DNA from: an uncultured Lachnospiraceae bacterium
Lineage (GTDB): Bacteria; Bacillota; Clostridia; Lachnospirales; Lachnospiraceae
Length of the DNA stretch: 64,000 bases
Assembly (NCBI GenBank): GCA_948470335.1
Contig: CAOKOL010000009.1
Coordinates: forward strand, 40,775-104,774
Direction: 5' to 3'
Every line of letters begins with the position of its first letter. The stretch's first letter is position 1. Shown here piece after piece: positions 23,134 through 30,578 of this stretch. The position numbers were made by a program, and so were the translations under genes. Under the pieces are notes generated by a model. The model ran no database searches. It worked only from the letters and a program-made list of their open reading frames with translations, and was not told the origin of the DNA.

Positions 23134-24915
23134 TCAGTATTCCATAATATCCAGCGCCATCATTCCCACTTCCGCAGCGCGCGCTTTCGCACCGGGAATG
23201 CCTACGGTGATGTAAGCGGCTCGCTCGGCTTCCTCCGCCGCCGCAAAAGGCTCGGCCACCTTCATGGCGGATGCCGTGGCGGCAGGAATGACCACATTGT
23301 AAATATTACAGCCTGCAAGCGTCAGCTCATCAAGGACCGCCGCCGCAAAAGGAGCCGCCCATGCCACATCCTGGCACTGCCCCTGGCAGATCTTCGGAAT
23401 CACGTCATGAACAAAACCCTTCATCACAGCCACCTGGTCATCCATAGTCACCGTCACATCCACATAGGGATCGAAAGACCAGTACTTCTTCACCAGCTTC
23501 ACCGTTCTTCTGGCGGCGCTGTGGATCTGATCTACCTTTACGGTTATTCTCTTTCCCGTCATGGCGCCAAACAGCATGGAAGCCTGACTTTCTACCCTGT
23601 GCAGTCTCTGATTGTCCAGTTCGGTTACTACTTCGGAAATGGTCTTTCCGGCTTTGATCTGATCGTATGTAAAGCTTGCCCGCTCAAAGATCGCTTTGGT
23701 TCTGGCCGGCTCGGTGGCCGCGATCAGCAGCTTGGTCACAGGGCCGCCATGCAGTTCCGCCGCCTTCCTCGCGGTGATATTCAGGCTGAGAAGGGCTGAT
23801 TCAGGATCAAGAGAAGCGGACTTGCGCTCGTCTACAAGGGCTTTGATGATTTGTCTCTGATCCGCATTCTCCTGCAGCAGCGCCTTCATGGCCACAATGG
23901 CGTAAGCACCCTGGTGTCCTAACGGCGCATTCACCGGGCTTGCGGAGAATCCGGGAGCGATCTGCTCCTTGAAGCAGGACAAAATCTCATCAAAGGACAT
24001 CATGCCGATTACGGAAGGCGCGCCGATATCTTTCAGAATCAGCGCCAGGTCACCGATTAGCTGTGCCGTATCCATCTCCTGTCCCGTAACAAGAAAATGA
24101 ACCTTTTCCGGCAGTCCGGCGGTTTCTACGGCAGCCTTACCTACCAGACGTACGGAAGTGGTTCTTCCGTAGCTTCCCATACCCTCAGGAACTTCGGCGT
24201 CAGGATGGATAATCTCCAGAATCGCCGTAGAGCCAAGCACGGCGCAGGTAAAAGGATCCGGATTCATACTGGCACCGGCCATGGCGTCTCTCATGGCCTT
24301 CACGCCGATTTCGGCACCTTTCACTGCCATGGACGGCCATACGATATCTTCGCCCAGAGCGCTGTGTCCGTACAGCGGGCCTCCTCCTACGTTCTGAGGC
24401 AGATTCCGTCCGTCGATGGGAGACAGTTCTCCCCGCATCATAGCCTGATTCACTGCCAGCACCGCCGGGAACGCGGAAACCTTATTGTTCATCTTTGCGG
24501 TGGGAATCGCCGCCACGCCGCTTCTGTCCACGCCTGCCAGCATCCGGCAGGTAGCCCCCAGCTTTCTGTTCCCGGCGGGAATGCCAACCTGGGCCGCGGA
24601 ACCGGCCAGATACATAATCACCGCGGTCAGCAGCGCCGCATTGGCGCCGTCAGCACCGCAGGCCCTGGCTGTGTCAATGGCTTTCCGCAGAATCGTCTCA
24701 ATGGGCTGACGCCTTGCATCCGCGAACTGAATGGACATGCTGCCGCCGTTTAACAGCTCTTCCACAATCACATTCGCCACCGTGTAAATTGATAAATTCA
24801 CCATGCCATGACCGCCGGCTAAAGCCTCAATCCGGTCATTGGTCAGATTGGAAAGGTTGGAAACCGCCGCCATCTGCGCGGCAGAAATCACTCTGCTTTT
24901 GTTCATGTCATCCAT
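23134..24915 (-). CDS. unrecognised 593-residue protein, first gene of the lar-type operon
   Basis: No signal peptide and no clear membrane spans; glycine- and alanine-rich, so probably a cytoplasmic enzyme. Notable segments: GGHGMVNLSIYTVANVIVEE (about 34-53), GIPAGNRKLGATCRMLAGVD, GRNLPQNVGGGPLYGHSALG, NAPLGHQGAYAIVAMKALLQ, ARKAAELHGGPVTKLLIAAT and a late KICQGQCQDVAWAAPFAAAV. There are no LarA (DUF2088) active-site motifs and no Walker or Fe-S patterns. It is followed after 2 bases by the larC2-like gene and preceded by a LysR gene. The pairing suggests an enzyme that uses, or helps make, the nickel-pincer cofactor; that is inference. Start at 24915 or the ATG at 24906 (MNKSRV). Confidence 0.8.
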   Translation of the reverse strand: MDDMNKSRVISAAQMAAVSNLSNLTNDRIEALAGGHGMVNLSIYTVANVIVEELLNGGSMSIQFADARRQPIETILRKAIDTARACGADGANAALLTAVIMYLAGSAAQVGIPAGNRKLGATCRMLAGVDRSGVAAIPTAKMNNKVSAFPAVLAVNQAMMRGELSPIDGRNLPQNVGGGPLYGHSALGEDIVWPSMAVKGAEIGVKAMRDAMAGASMNPDPFTCAVLGSTAILEIIHPDAEVPEGMGSYGRTTSVRLVGKAAVETAGLPEKVHFLVTGQEMDTAQLIGDLALILKDIGAPSVIGMMSFDEILSCFKEQIAPGFSASPVNAPLGHQGAYAIVAMKALLQENADQRQIIKALVDERKSASLDPESALLSLNITARKAAELHGGPVTKLLIAATEPARTKAIFERASFTYDQIKAGKTISEVVTELDNQRLHRVESQASMLFGAMTGKRITVKVDQIHSAARRTVKLVKKYWSFDPYVDVTVTMDDQVAVMKGFVHDVIPKICQGQCQDVAWAAPFAAAVLDELTLAGCNIYNVVIPAATASAMKVAEPFAAAEEAERAAYITVGIPGAKARAAEVGMMALDIMEY

Positions 24916-25066
24916 CTTGTATCATCCTCCTCAAACACTGCTATCGCCTGATTCATTCTCAGGCGGTTCCAATTCCGGTCCGCAGAAATTTTCATAAACA
25001 GAAAGAAATCGAATGGAAACCATCCGTCCTGAATCTCTCCGAACCATTTTCCTTTCTTCCGTACCG

Positions 25067-25131
25067 ATTATAATAAAATTTTTGAAAGATGGATAATACA
25101 TAAAACCGATTGTCTTTTATCAGAAAAATCG
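25067..25131 (-). promoter_or_regulatory. promoter and possible LysR site of the 593-residue protein operon
   Basis: A minus-strand TATAAT (25067-25072) lacks a good -35. An inverted repeat CGATT-N15-AATCG (25107-25131) is centred about 59 bases above the inferred transcription start, where LysR-type activators usually bind. It abuts the stop codon of the LysR gene. Confidence 0.45.
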
Positions 25132-25132
25132 A

Positions 25133-26038
25133 TTACGCCTTATCAAACACCTCCGCCGCCGTTTTCAGGAAATATTCGGCCATCTCCGACAGCTTTGCCT
25201 GTTTTTTCTGAATCCAGCCGATGGTCATCTCATCACAATCCATCAGCGGAACCGTAATCACGTCATCGGACCATTCGGAATCCAGCATACCACTCCCGAT
25301 TGAATACGCATCCGTGTACTTTAAAATATGCCATCCGCTGCTTTTATCTGAAATATAAATAATCTGACTTTTTTGGGTAAAATTGATAATCTCTTCCACA
25401 AAATTGTTGGAACTGTCTTCCCCCTGATAAAAAGTGACAAAAGGATATGGCTCCAGCTCCCTCATACGAATTTTCCCCGTTCCCGCCAGCGGATGGTGCT
25501 TTCTCATGTAAACGCAGGGTGAACAGACTGTCAGCGGATGAAAGGAAATCCCCCGTATCCTGAGCTCCCGCAAAAATACCGCTTTATTCCTTTGGGAAAA
25601 ATACAGAATCCCAAGCTCGCTGACGCCCTCGGCCACGTTCCGGATTACCTCCTTCGTTCTGGTCTCCAGAATAAAAAACCGATAATGGCTGCCTGCCTCA
25701 TGAATCATCCGCAGTAATATTTCCACCGGAAAGTTATAATGCTGCGCGCTGACGGAAAAATAGTCCGTTGGCTTCGCCTCATTATGATAAGCTGTCTCCA
25801 GCTCGTCTACCTGCTCTACAATGGCCTGAATACGGTTCAGATATTCCTTTCCCTTCGCGGTCAGCTCCACCCCGCTCCGATTACGCTTAAAAATCAGAAA
25901 TCCCAGTTCCTCCTCCAGCCCCTGAACCGCCCCGGTCAGACTGGGCTGGCTGACATAAAGCCTTTTGGCCGCTTCGTTAAAGGATTTATACCCAGCTACC
26001 GCGATCGTATACCGCATTTGTTTTAATGTCATAAACAC
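25133..26038 (-). CDS. LysR-family transcriptional regulator
   Basis: 301 residues. The N-terminal HTH contains YKSFNEAAKRLYVSQPSLTG and then LEEELGFLIFKRNRSGVELT. The effector domain follows, with FSVSAQHYNFPVEILLRMIH and VSELGILYFSQRNKAVFLRE. The start may be the ATG at 26032 (MTLKQM). It lies upstream of, and in the same direction as, the unknown protein and larC2, separated by 217 bases that include a promoter, so it is a likely activator of that operon. It is transcribed from its own promoter at 26157-26185. Confidence 0.92.
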   Translation of the reverse strand: MFMTLKQMRYTIAVAGYKSFNEAAKRLYVSQPSLTGAVQGLEEELGFLIFKRNRSGVELTAKGKEYLNRIQAIVEQVDELETAYHNEAKPTDYFSVSAQHYNFPVEILLRMIHEAGSHYRFFILETRTKEVIRNVAEGVSELGILYFSQRNKAVFLRELRIRGISFHPLTVCSPCVYMRKHHPLAGTGKIRMRELEPYPFVTFYQGEDSSNNFVEEIINFTQKSQIIYISDKSSGWHILKYTDAYSIGSGMLDSEWSDDVITVPLMDCDEMTIGWIQKKQAKLSEMAEYFLKTAAEVFDKA

Positions 26039-26156
26039 TCCCCCGATTCTTTATCTCCAAATACCCTGCTATTTTTATAAAATAAAACCTGTTATTTTGC
26101 AATATATCAGCAGATTTATTTACTACATAAAACAAACAATTTCTATTGCAATCCTT

Positions 26157-26185
26157 CTCATATCATGGTAAACCGAAAAAGTCAA
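26157..26185 (-). promoter_or_regulatory. promoter of the LysR gene
   Basis: Minus-strand TTGACT (26180-26185), 17-base spacer and TATGAG (26157-26162), about 120 bases before the gene. The remainder of the A+T-rich gap 26039-26366 shows no gene or clear structure. Confidence 0.6.
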
Positions 26186-26366
26186 TACAAAATATGGAAA
26201 TCATTTCACAATTCATTACACACCATAACGTTTCACCTTTTGTATATCATCAAAAAGTCAGCAAAACACCTTCTTTGTAACCATTGATTTTATCATTCCA
26301 ATCACATATAATAAAAGAAAATCTCCGCCCCCACTGCTTAGCTTATTTTCACAGTAAGTTTCCCAT

Positions 26367-26645
26367 TCAGAAACAATACCCTTCGCCGTCCTCAACCACC
26401 TTCACCCGCTCCCGATACGGCGCGAATGCCGGTATTTTACCGAATTCCTTTGCGCACTCCGTATGCATGGGGATAATCACCTTGGGATTCGTCAGACGGA
26501 TCAGCTTTGCAATGGTTTCCACATAAGCATGCCCGCTGGTATGCAGTATTTCCATCCGGTGGTTCCCTGTCCTGATTTCCGTCACACAGCCACCGATCTG
26601 ATGGCTCCCTCTGTGGATCGTAATTTTATTTTCCATGCTGTTCAT
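26367..26645 (-). pseudogene. metallo-beta-lactamase-fold hydrolase with large in-frame deletion
   Basis: 92 codons. MNSMENKITIHRGSHQIGGC (then VTEIRTG) is the beginning of an RNase J-like MBL-fold hydrolase family common in Lachnospiraceae. EILHTSGHAYVETIAKLIRL (then TNPKVIIPMHTE) is the end of the same type of protein, including its GHA and PMHTE motifs. The whole middle, with the HxHxDH metal site, is missing, yet the frame is preserved across the junction near residue 31. AGGAGG is still present before the start. Probably a deletion remnant, though a short product could still be made. Confidence 0.6.
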
Positions 26646-26755
26646 TTGTAAATTCCTCCTGTTTTTTCCAACAATCCATAATTGACCGTACCCTCATGAC
26701 TCTCCCCTCAGAAATTTTTCCCGTCAACCCTCTCACTCTATTCCGTCAGGTTCTC

Positions 26756-27757
26756 CTATTCCTTCCTCCACAATTGTGCCAGCAGGGCCTCCGCTCTTTC
26801 CCTTTCCCGGAGCATTTGCAGCCACCGTTTCGGAATTCCCGGCAGCCCATAAAGAATCCCGGCCAGTCCCCCTGTTACACAGGCTGTCGTATCCGTATCA
26901 TGCCCCAGCAAAACAGCACGCTTTACCGCGTCCTCATAACCGGACGCCTGCTCCAGAATCATAAAAGCGCTGCGCAGACAGTCCACCACATAACCGGTTC
27001 CGCCGCCCTCCCAGGGAAGGTCAGGACGGACACTCCATTCCAGTTCCCGCTCATACTCCGGCTGTTCCCCGAAACCCTCCGGAAAACCTGTTCTTTTTTC
27101 CCGATAAATACGGCGAAGCGTCCGGACGCCTTCTTCAATTGCCTTCCGGGCATCCGCGCCCTTAAGCAGCTCCAAAGTCACAAGACAGTATAACGCGGAA
27201 CAAACCTGGTTGCACAGATGCCCATGGGTAATCAGGCACTGGCTGTGGGCGTCCCTCACCAGCTCTCTGGTCCTTCTCTCCGGGTCCTCAGCACCCCGCA
27301 CGAAATGCCATAAAGCCAGCGGCAGCACCCGCATCAGCGCGCCGTTCCCTTTTCCTTCCGGATTCACCAGACCGCATTTTTCCGGAACCTCTCCTCTCTT
27401 ATATGTGTTCAGCGCGTTTGCTGTCTGGATTCCCACGTCGAATACAATTCCATCCACCGCCCAGACGCCCTCCTCATACCATGCCAGAAGGCTGTCAGAA
27501 TAGGCTTTCAGGGAAAACGTTCCCTGCCTGATCAGACAGTCTGCCAGGCACAGCGCCTGTGCGCCGTCGTCTGACCAGGTTCCGGCGGCCACCTTCGGAT
27601 AAGTCTTCCGAAACCCGAACGGCGGAACCATGTCAAGCTTCTCATAAGAAGGCAATTCCTCTGCCTCATAAAATTCATAGGGCACCCCAAGGGCATCCCC
27701 GATTAAAAGACCATACAGGCCTCCCGCAACTCTTTCCCGGTGGGATCGTTCGCTCAT
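26756..27757 (-). CDS. ADP-ribosylglycohydrolase family protein
   Basis: 333 residues from the ATG at 27757 (MSERSHRERVAGGLYGLLIG), with GAGG 9 bases upstream; the longer frame to 27871 runs through debris and is rejected. DraG-family motifs: GLLIGDALGVPYEF at the start, AAGTWSDDGAQALCLADCLI (the metal-binding T-x-S-D-D type), NGALMRVLPLALW, and GHDTDTTACVTGGLAGILYG near the end. These supply the dinuclear Mg2+ site for removing ADP-ribose. The substrate is unknown: it could reverse protein or nucleic-acid ADP-ribosylation or act on a free nucleoside. It is a single gene flanked by remnants on both sides. Confidence 0.9.
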   Translation of the reverse strand: MSERSHRERVAGGLYGLLIGDALGVPYEFYEAEELPSYEKLDMVPPFGFRKTYPKVAAGTWSDDGAQALCLADCLIRQGTFSLKAYSDSLLAWYEEGVWAVDGIVFDVGIQTANALNTYKRGEVPEKCGLVNPEGKGNGALMRVLPLALWHFVRGAEDPERRTRELVRDAHSQCLITHGHLCNQVCSALYCLVTLELLKGADARKAIEEGVRTLRRIYREKRTGFPEGFGEQPEYERELEWSVRPDLPWEGGGTGYVVDCLRSAFMILEQASGYEDAVKRAVLLGHDTDTTACVTGGLAGILYGLPGIPKRWLQMLRERERAEALLAQLWRKE

Positions 27758-27823
27758 TTCTTCATTCCTCTCAATGATTTTATTCCCGAATTTCGTCTGA
27801 CAGGTTTCGGAACAATCCGTTGA

Positions 27824-28285
27824 TCTTTTATTTACCGGCAAATCCGCCTCTATCATTATCTGATTGCCCACAAAAAGGGCTACCGCGGTCCAAAAGAACT
27901 GAAACAGTTTCTTGGCGCCGATACCCGGATGCTCCAGCGGGATCTGAAAGACATCCGGGACGCCGGGCTTTTAAATCTTAAATACAACAAAAAAAATGAT
28001 AATTACAGAGAATCCAAAGAACCGGCCGCCTTTACTGAAAAAACCACGCAAAAACGCCGTGAACACCTTCTCCGCCTCCATCGCCTCTGCACCCTGATGG
28101 ATCAACTGGAAGGGCCGGATCCGGAAGAGGTGGATCAATATGAAAGCGCGCTGTATGACTATAAAAACGAACTCAAAAATTCTCCGGAAGACCCCGAAGC
28201 CTTTCCCCCTGATGAACTCGACGATCCGCCCAGGCCGCCGGAGTTTCCGGATATCAAAGCCCAGTATGAGGCTTTATTTCCCGGA
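27824..28285 (+). pseudogene. fragment of a DeoR/WYL-type regulator
   Basis: An open frame without start: YRQIRLYHYLIAHKKGYRGP, then LGADTRMLQRDLKDIRDAGL, a helix-turn-helix of the type found in WYL/DeoR-like regulators. A Lys/Arg-rich linker follows and the resemblance ends at QYEALFPG near 28285. No initiation codon with a ribosome binding site is present, and the expected second domain is missing. The frame accidentally continues to 28837 through unrelated sequence. Confidence 0.5.
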
Positions 28286-28342
28286 CAATCCGCCCGGCAA
28301 ACGCTCTTTTTTCCCGCGCCGCCATCTTTTTTATCTTTTTTA

Positions 28343-28786
28343 TCAATTCGTTTTCCGCTTCCGGACTCTCCCGGCAGATTTCCAGGTAAATGCTGTTTGC
28401 CAGCACTGATGCCGGAATTTTTTTCTCACTTCCAGAATCCCTTCCCCGCCGGCAACTTTCAGCCTTACACAGTAATACTTTTGTTCCGCCACCTGATAAG
28501 TATTGCCGACATGGAAGACACCTGCCTGATGAAGAACCAGCCCGGCCTCTCCAAAAGCCGAAAGCTCCGGAATATCATACTTTTCTTCATAATAACAGTC
28601 TCCGTATGCCCCGTTCTCTTCATCCAGTTGCCTGTTGATCTGTTCCAGTTCTTCCTGTGCCGCTTTCCCGCGGATAGCACAGACTTCTACAATCTTCCGG
28701 GATTCCCCGTGCTTTTCCGCCCTGCGCTCATAGTACCGGATTCTGCCCTCCAGCTTTCTTTTTTTCTCCTCCAGCTTTTCTTTCAA
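28343..28786 (-). CDS. hypothetical coiled-coil protein
   Basis: 147 residues. The first half is strongly charged and helical: KEKLEEKKRKLEGRIRYYER, then AAQEELEQINRQLDEEN. It is followed by a compact part with YEEKYDIPELSAFGEAGLVL and KYYCVRLKVAGGEGILEVRK. I do not recognise the family. The 3' end runs toward the regulator fragment, so the C-terminus (RKRKTN) may be abnormal. The spoVA terminator lies just in front of its start and no good promoter is visible. It could itself be part of the local debris. Confidence 0.4.
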   Translation of the reverse strand: MKEKLEEKKRKLEGRIRYYERRAEKHGESRKIVEVCAIRGKAAQEELEQINRQLDEENGAYGDCYYEEKYDIPELSAFGEAGLVLHQAGVFHVGNTYQVAEQKYYCVRLKVAGGEGILEVRKKFRHQCWQTAFTWKSAGRVRKRKTN

Positions 28787-28806
28787 ACCCCCTCCGAACC
28801 TTTTCT

Positions 28807-28835
28807 AAAAAAGGAGCCTCATCCAAAAGGCTCCT
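28807..28835 (-). terminator. intrinsic terminator of the spoVA genes
   Basis: On the minus strand AGGAGCC pairs with GGCTCCT across a loop of about 10 bases and is followed by TTTTTT. It lies about 80 bases past the spoVAE stop. Confidence 0.85.
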
Positions 28836-28916
28836 GATCTATATTAAAAGCAAAACGCAAGCTTGGGCATTCTGCTTGAAATATTTCGGTTGGGCAGCAA
28901 TCTGCTTTCATCCCTT

Positions 28917-29273
28917 TTAACTTTTCATCTTCGGTTTAAACACCAGCGATGCCAGATACCCAAACACCAGTGCGCCGCAGATTCCCGCTGAGGAAGCAGT
29001 CAGACCGCCGGTAAAGATTCCCAGAAATCCCTTCTCCCCGATTCCTTCCTTCACACCTTTAAACAGTGTATTCCCAAATCCTAACAGCGGCACACTGGCG
29101 CCGCTGCCGGCCCACTCGATCAGCGGCTGATACCAGCCGAAAAAACCGAGAATACAGCCCAGCACCACCAGGCTCACCATAATCCGGCCCGGCATCAGTT
29201 TTGTTTTATCCATAAAGATCTGCACGATCGCACAGATCAGACCGCCGATTAAAAATGCTTTTACATAATCCAT
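28917..29273 (-). CDS. spoVAE: stage V sporulation protein AE
   Basis: 118 residues from the ATG at 29273 (GGAGGAG 5 bases upstream); the longer frame to 29372 has no such site. Three to four membrane segments, with MDYVKAFLIGGLICAIVQIF, DKTKLMPGRIMVSLVVLGCI and IFTGGLTASSAGICGALVFG, the SpoVAE pattern. SpoVA proteins form the inner-membrane channel that moves dipicolinic acid into the forespore and out at germination. It follows spoVAD by about 145 bases. Confidence 0.92.
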   Translation of the reverse strand: MDYVKAFLIGGLICAIVQIFMDKTKLMPGRIMVSLVVLGCILGFFGWYQPLIEWAGSGASVPLLGFGNTLFKGVKEGIGEKGFLGIFTGGLTASSAGICGALVFGYLASLVFKPKMKS

Positions 29274-29418
29274 AGAAACTCCTCCGAAATACAGTTTTGC
29301 AGCCCCTTTTTCAGGGCTTTGCCGCAGGCACTTACTCTTTTTAGTCCGATGCTGCCATTTTTCATAAAGCACTTAACACTGCTTTCTATTCCGCCTACCC
29401 GTCACTGCTTTACGCATT

Positions 29419-30423
29419 TTACACCGCTTCCAGCACCACACCATGGGCAATTCCGGGTACGCTCTGTCCCTCGTTAAAACTCGTAGAAGACAGCAGCGCG
29501 CCGGTAGGAACGAACAGCACCCGCTTCCACTCCCGGTTTCGCAGCTTGTTTAAAATCAGTCCGCACAGCGTAACGGCGCTGCACCCGCAGCCGCTGCCGC
29601 CCGCATGCGTGTCCTGGGTCTTCGCGTCAAAAATCTCAATGCCGCAGTCCATATGCTGCCCGGCGATATCCATGCCCTTTTCCGCCAGCAGCTCCATCAG
29701 AAGCGTCTGCCCCACGGTTCCCAGATCTCCCGTGATAATCCGGTCATAATCGGCCGGTTTTCTCTGAAAATCTTCCAGATTACGGTAAATCGTGTCTGCC
29801 GCCGCCGGCGCCATGGCCGCACCCATATTCATGGAATCCTTCACGCCCATATCCACGATCTTTCCCGGCGTGACACCGGTGATTCTGGCATAGCCGCCCG
29901 CCGTACCCAGCACGGTACAGCCGCATCCGGTTACGGTCCAGGTGGCGGAATAGGGCCGCTGGTTCCCGTAGGCTAACGGAAAACGAAACTGCTTTTCCGC
30001 GCTGGCAAAATGGCTGGAAGCCATGGCCATCACGTGGTCCGCATTGCCGGCATCCACCATCATGGCCGCCAGGCTCATGGCCTCTCCCATGGTGGAGCAG
30101 GCCCCATACAGACCGTATGTGGGAATATTAAAACTCATAACGCCAAAAGATGTGGCAATCAGTTGTCCCAGCAGGTCCCCGGCGAACAGATAACGGATTC
30201 CCTCTTTTTCCACTCCCGCGTCCTTCATGGCCAGCTCTCCGGCCCGCCTCTGCAATTCGCTCTCCGCTGCTTCCCAGTTGTCCTTCCCCAGCATGGGGTC
30301 CTCATCCACTTCCGTAAACGTATGACCCAGAGGACCCTCTCCTTCTTTTTTCCCGGCCACTGAAGCCATACCGACCACATGCACCGGATTTTTAAATACA
30401 ATACTTGCCTGTCCCTGTTTCAT
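29419..30423 (-). CDS. spoVAD: stage V sporulation protein AD
   Basis: 334 residues, AGGAGG before the ATG. Thiolase-like fold: VFKNPVHVVGMASVAGKKEG at the start, LYGACSTMGEAMSLAAMMVD around the region equivalent to the thiolase Cys, PYSATWTVTGCGCTVLG, and HAGGSGCGCSAVTLCG. SpoVAD binds dipicolinic acid on the SpoVA complex. Normally it lies between spoVAC and spoVAE; the 155 bases upstream hold no spoVAC, and the next gene is the Wadjet SMC gene. Expression should be forespore-specific, but I could not make out a convincing SigG promoter. Confidence 0.93.
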   Translation of the reverse strand: MKQGQASIVFKNPVHVVGMASVAGKKEGEGPLGHTFTEVDEDPMLGKDNWEAAESELQRRAGELAMKDAGVEKEGIRYLFAGDLLGQLIATSFGVMSFNIPTYGLYGACSTMGEAMSLAAMMVDAGNADHVMAMASSHFASAEKQFRFPLAYGNQRPYSATWTVTGCGCTVLGTAGGYARITGVTPGKIVDMGVKDSMNMGAAMAPAAADTIYRNLEDFQRKPADYDRIITGDLGTVGQTLLMELLAEKGMDIAGQHMDCGIEIFDAKTQDTHAGGSGCGCSAVTLCGLILNKLRNREWKRVLFVPTGALLSSTSFNEGQSVPGIAHGVVLEAV

Positions 30424-30578
30424 CCCGATTCCTCCTGTTTCCGTTCCGCTTCGCTAAAATCTAATATCAGAGTATTTCCGGGAAAAAAGAGTTTATGCAA
30501 GAAAAGCTTTCAGAAAAAACTGGAAGTTTCTAAAAGGGGTTCATTTTCCGTATAAACATTCAAATAAAATGAAAATTT

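Noticed and set aside
23134..24915. The unknown 593-residue protein as a LarA (lactate racemase) homologue
   Set aside because: The His/Lys active-site pattern and DUF2088 landmarks of LarA are not visible.
27929..28837. A 302-codon plus-strand open frame taken as one gene
   Set aside because: Only the part up to about 28285 resembles a protein family; the remainder is Phe/Pro-rich antisense of the coiled-coil ORF, so the frame is an accidental fusion.
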